Origin: Larimichthys crocea
Taxonomy: Eukaryota; Chordata; Actinopteri; Sciaenidae
NCBI RefSeq assembly: GCF_000972845.2
Contig: NC_040028.1
Coordinates: forward strand, 8,710,052-8,774,051
Reading direction: 5' to 3'
DNA length: 64,000 bases
In this document: positions 62,436 to 64,000 of the stretch, one piece after another
Position numbering within the stretch: the stretch's first letter is position 1
Layout: each line of letters opens with the position of its first letter
Position numbers and translations under genes: made by a program
The notes under the pieces: generated by a model
What the model saw: the letters and a program-made list of their open reading frames with translations, nothing else
What the model was told of the DNA's origin: nothing
Database searches by the model: none

Positions 62436-64000
62436 AGATAAGATGAGAGCCGTGGGCTCTAGGGATTTGAGCTTGTTAGCCAGAGACCTATTGCTACTAG
62501 GCTGACAGAGGGAGCTAAAAGTAAACACCTCTGCTTCCTTTATCCCTCTCTTACTTGCTTCTCTCTTTTCTTCACCACCTGCCTGTCTTTTTGTCCATTC
62601 GCACTCCCACTGTTGTTGGCTTTATCTCTTCTCATCCGCATACATGGTTTTAACCCTCTGTTCTTCCGGCACATTTACAAATCTCCCCTCTCACTCGGAG
62701 ATGGAAGAAATTAATTAACAGTATATTAGAGAGTGGGAACTGAAAAAAAGGAGAGTTCAGACTAGGTTGGAAGGGAATGAGGAAATTTAAATATTACTTT
62801 AAAGCAGGATTTAGCTGAAGAAGAGCAGAAAACGGCTACAGAATACTCAAAAGACACAGTTCAGTCATGGTGCTGTGGTTAGTAAGTAAAATTCAAATCT
62901 CAAGTGGCATTGTGATTGTATTGTAAGGTATAGGACAAGTTGTGTGTTTGTAGGTGTATTTGCAACAGAGAAACATCTAAAAGTACTACACAGACATGCT
63001 GGGCATTATACAAGCACCCAACTCATCATTACTAATGACAAAAACATGTAGTTAATTATGCAGCCAACAACTCAGGTCAATAATTTTAACTGGATCAAAT
63101 CTCAGTGACCGATGAAATAGGGCTGGAGGGGTTAGGTGTACTGTGCAGGATCTAGTATAGAACAACCGTCACTTTTACTTTAAATGCATTTTAATGCATG
63201 GCTTCTCCGTAATAACCTCAAACTTAATAGCCATTTAAAATTCGGAAGGTTGTCTGGAAAAAAAAAAACAGAACAACATAATATCATGCGTGAGTGAAGA
63301 CAGTTAATAATATTAGCATAATCAGCAAGTTTAAAGGGCATTGTGTGCGTATGTATATGTTGAGGTATGTGTGTTTGTGTGCATGTGTGTGTTTTTTTTA
63401 TATCTTAAACAGAGAGTATGGAGCAGCTGGAGTAGAAAATAAACCCTCTTTCCTTCAGCGACACAATAAGCCAGCGTTGCTGACATCTTATTAGGTGTCA
63501 TTATTACATATAACCTCTTATATGAGCATTTTACTCAGAGCGTGTTCATATCCTCTGCTCCGTCTGTCCTCAGTTGCAGGAGAAAATTCATCTCAGGGGG
63601 ATTTTATCTGATCTAACTCTGTCTAATGAACCACTCTGTTGAAGCCGCGACGTTGCAGGGTTTCCTGCTCTGCTTATGCCAGCTGGGTACAAAAGTGTCA
63701 GCAAGGCAGTGTGCTTTGTGGCTAAAGTCTTGCAGTGGAGGCATCAAACTAAGCAAGATGGTTGGAATCTGCTGTTAGCATATTGGCCCCTGATAGGGAA
63801 CAATAAACACAGCCTAAATACAATCACCCTCTGACTCACAGATTCTAATCAACCTCCCACCGCAAGGCACTGCAAAATGCACATTCACATGAGTTGTGCA
63901 AACAAACAAGGGAACACAGTTCGCAGGAAGCACGCACACACACACACACACTCGCACAAGATGTGTGCGCACACAAACAGTCGAGAGCTGACATGTGTAA

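Larger units (their letters stand above)
60664..64000. other. epha6 intron (partial)
   Basis: This is the intron upstream of the first epha6 exon in the window. No fibronectin, cysteine-rich or ligand-binding exon is recognisable on the minus strand. It holds a possible decayed transposon at 61440-61675 and a G-rich tract at 62366-62435. Confidence 0.6.

Overview
The window looks like a piece of a ray-finned (teleost) fish chromosome. The reasons are spliced vertebrate genes with GT-AG introns, dense (CA)n microsatellites, Tc1-type transposons with IR/DR ends, tRNA-derived SINEs and LINE 3' tails of fish type. A spiny-rayed (percomorph) fish is my guess from the compact introns. There is no bacterial, viral or CRISPR content.

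Layout, left to right: (1) 1620-4723, minus strand: first six coding exons of slc5a7, the high-affinity choline transporter; its 3' half lies beyond the left edge. (2) 4724-10549: intergenic DNA with a near-consensus RE1/NRSE silencer site at 8102-8122, a decayed Tc1-family copy and a SINE nested in it. (3) 10550-11967, minus: a complete two-exon claudin most like claudin-14. (4) 15928-22328, plus: complete fbxo47 in ten coding exons. (5) 22927-26625, minus: complete arl6 (BBS3), convergent with fbxo47, including a 13-nt microexon that produces a second C-terminus. (6) 29766-60663, minus: the last twelve coding exons of epha6, a receptor tyrosine kinase; the ligand-binding half lies beyond the right edge. 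Its introns hold most of the repeats, including an internally deleted Tc1 element at 46002-47288.

The genes do not form a pathway. Slc5a7 supplies choline to cholinergic terminals, the claudin seals epithelia, Fbxo47 acts in meiotic germ cells, Arl6 recruits the BBSome to cilia, and EphA6 is an axon and cell-contact receptor. epha6 and arl6 keep the same order and orientation as on human 3q11.2, as I recall it.

The most interesting signals are regulatory: the RE1 site upstream of slc5a7, the conserved arl6 microexon, a possible extra 51-nt in-frame arl6 exon, and (CA/TG)n tracts directly against several splice sites. I found nothing that looks like a wholly new biological system. Exon coordinates were read by hand from codon phase, GT/AG boundaries and recalled human homologues; no alignment or RNA evidence was available.
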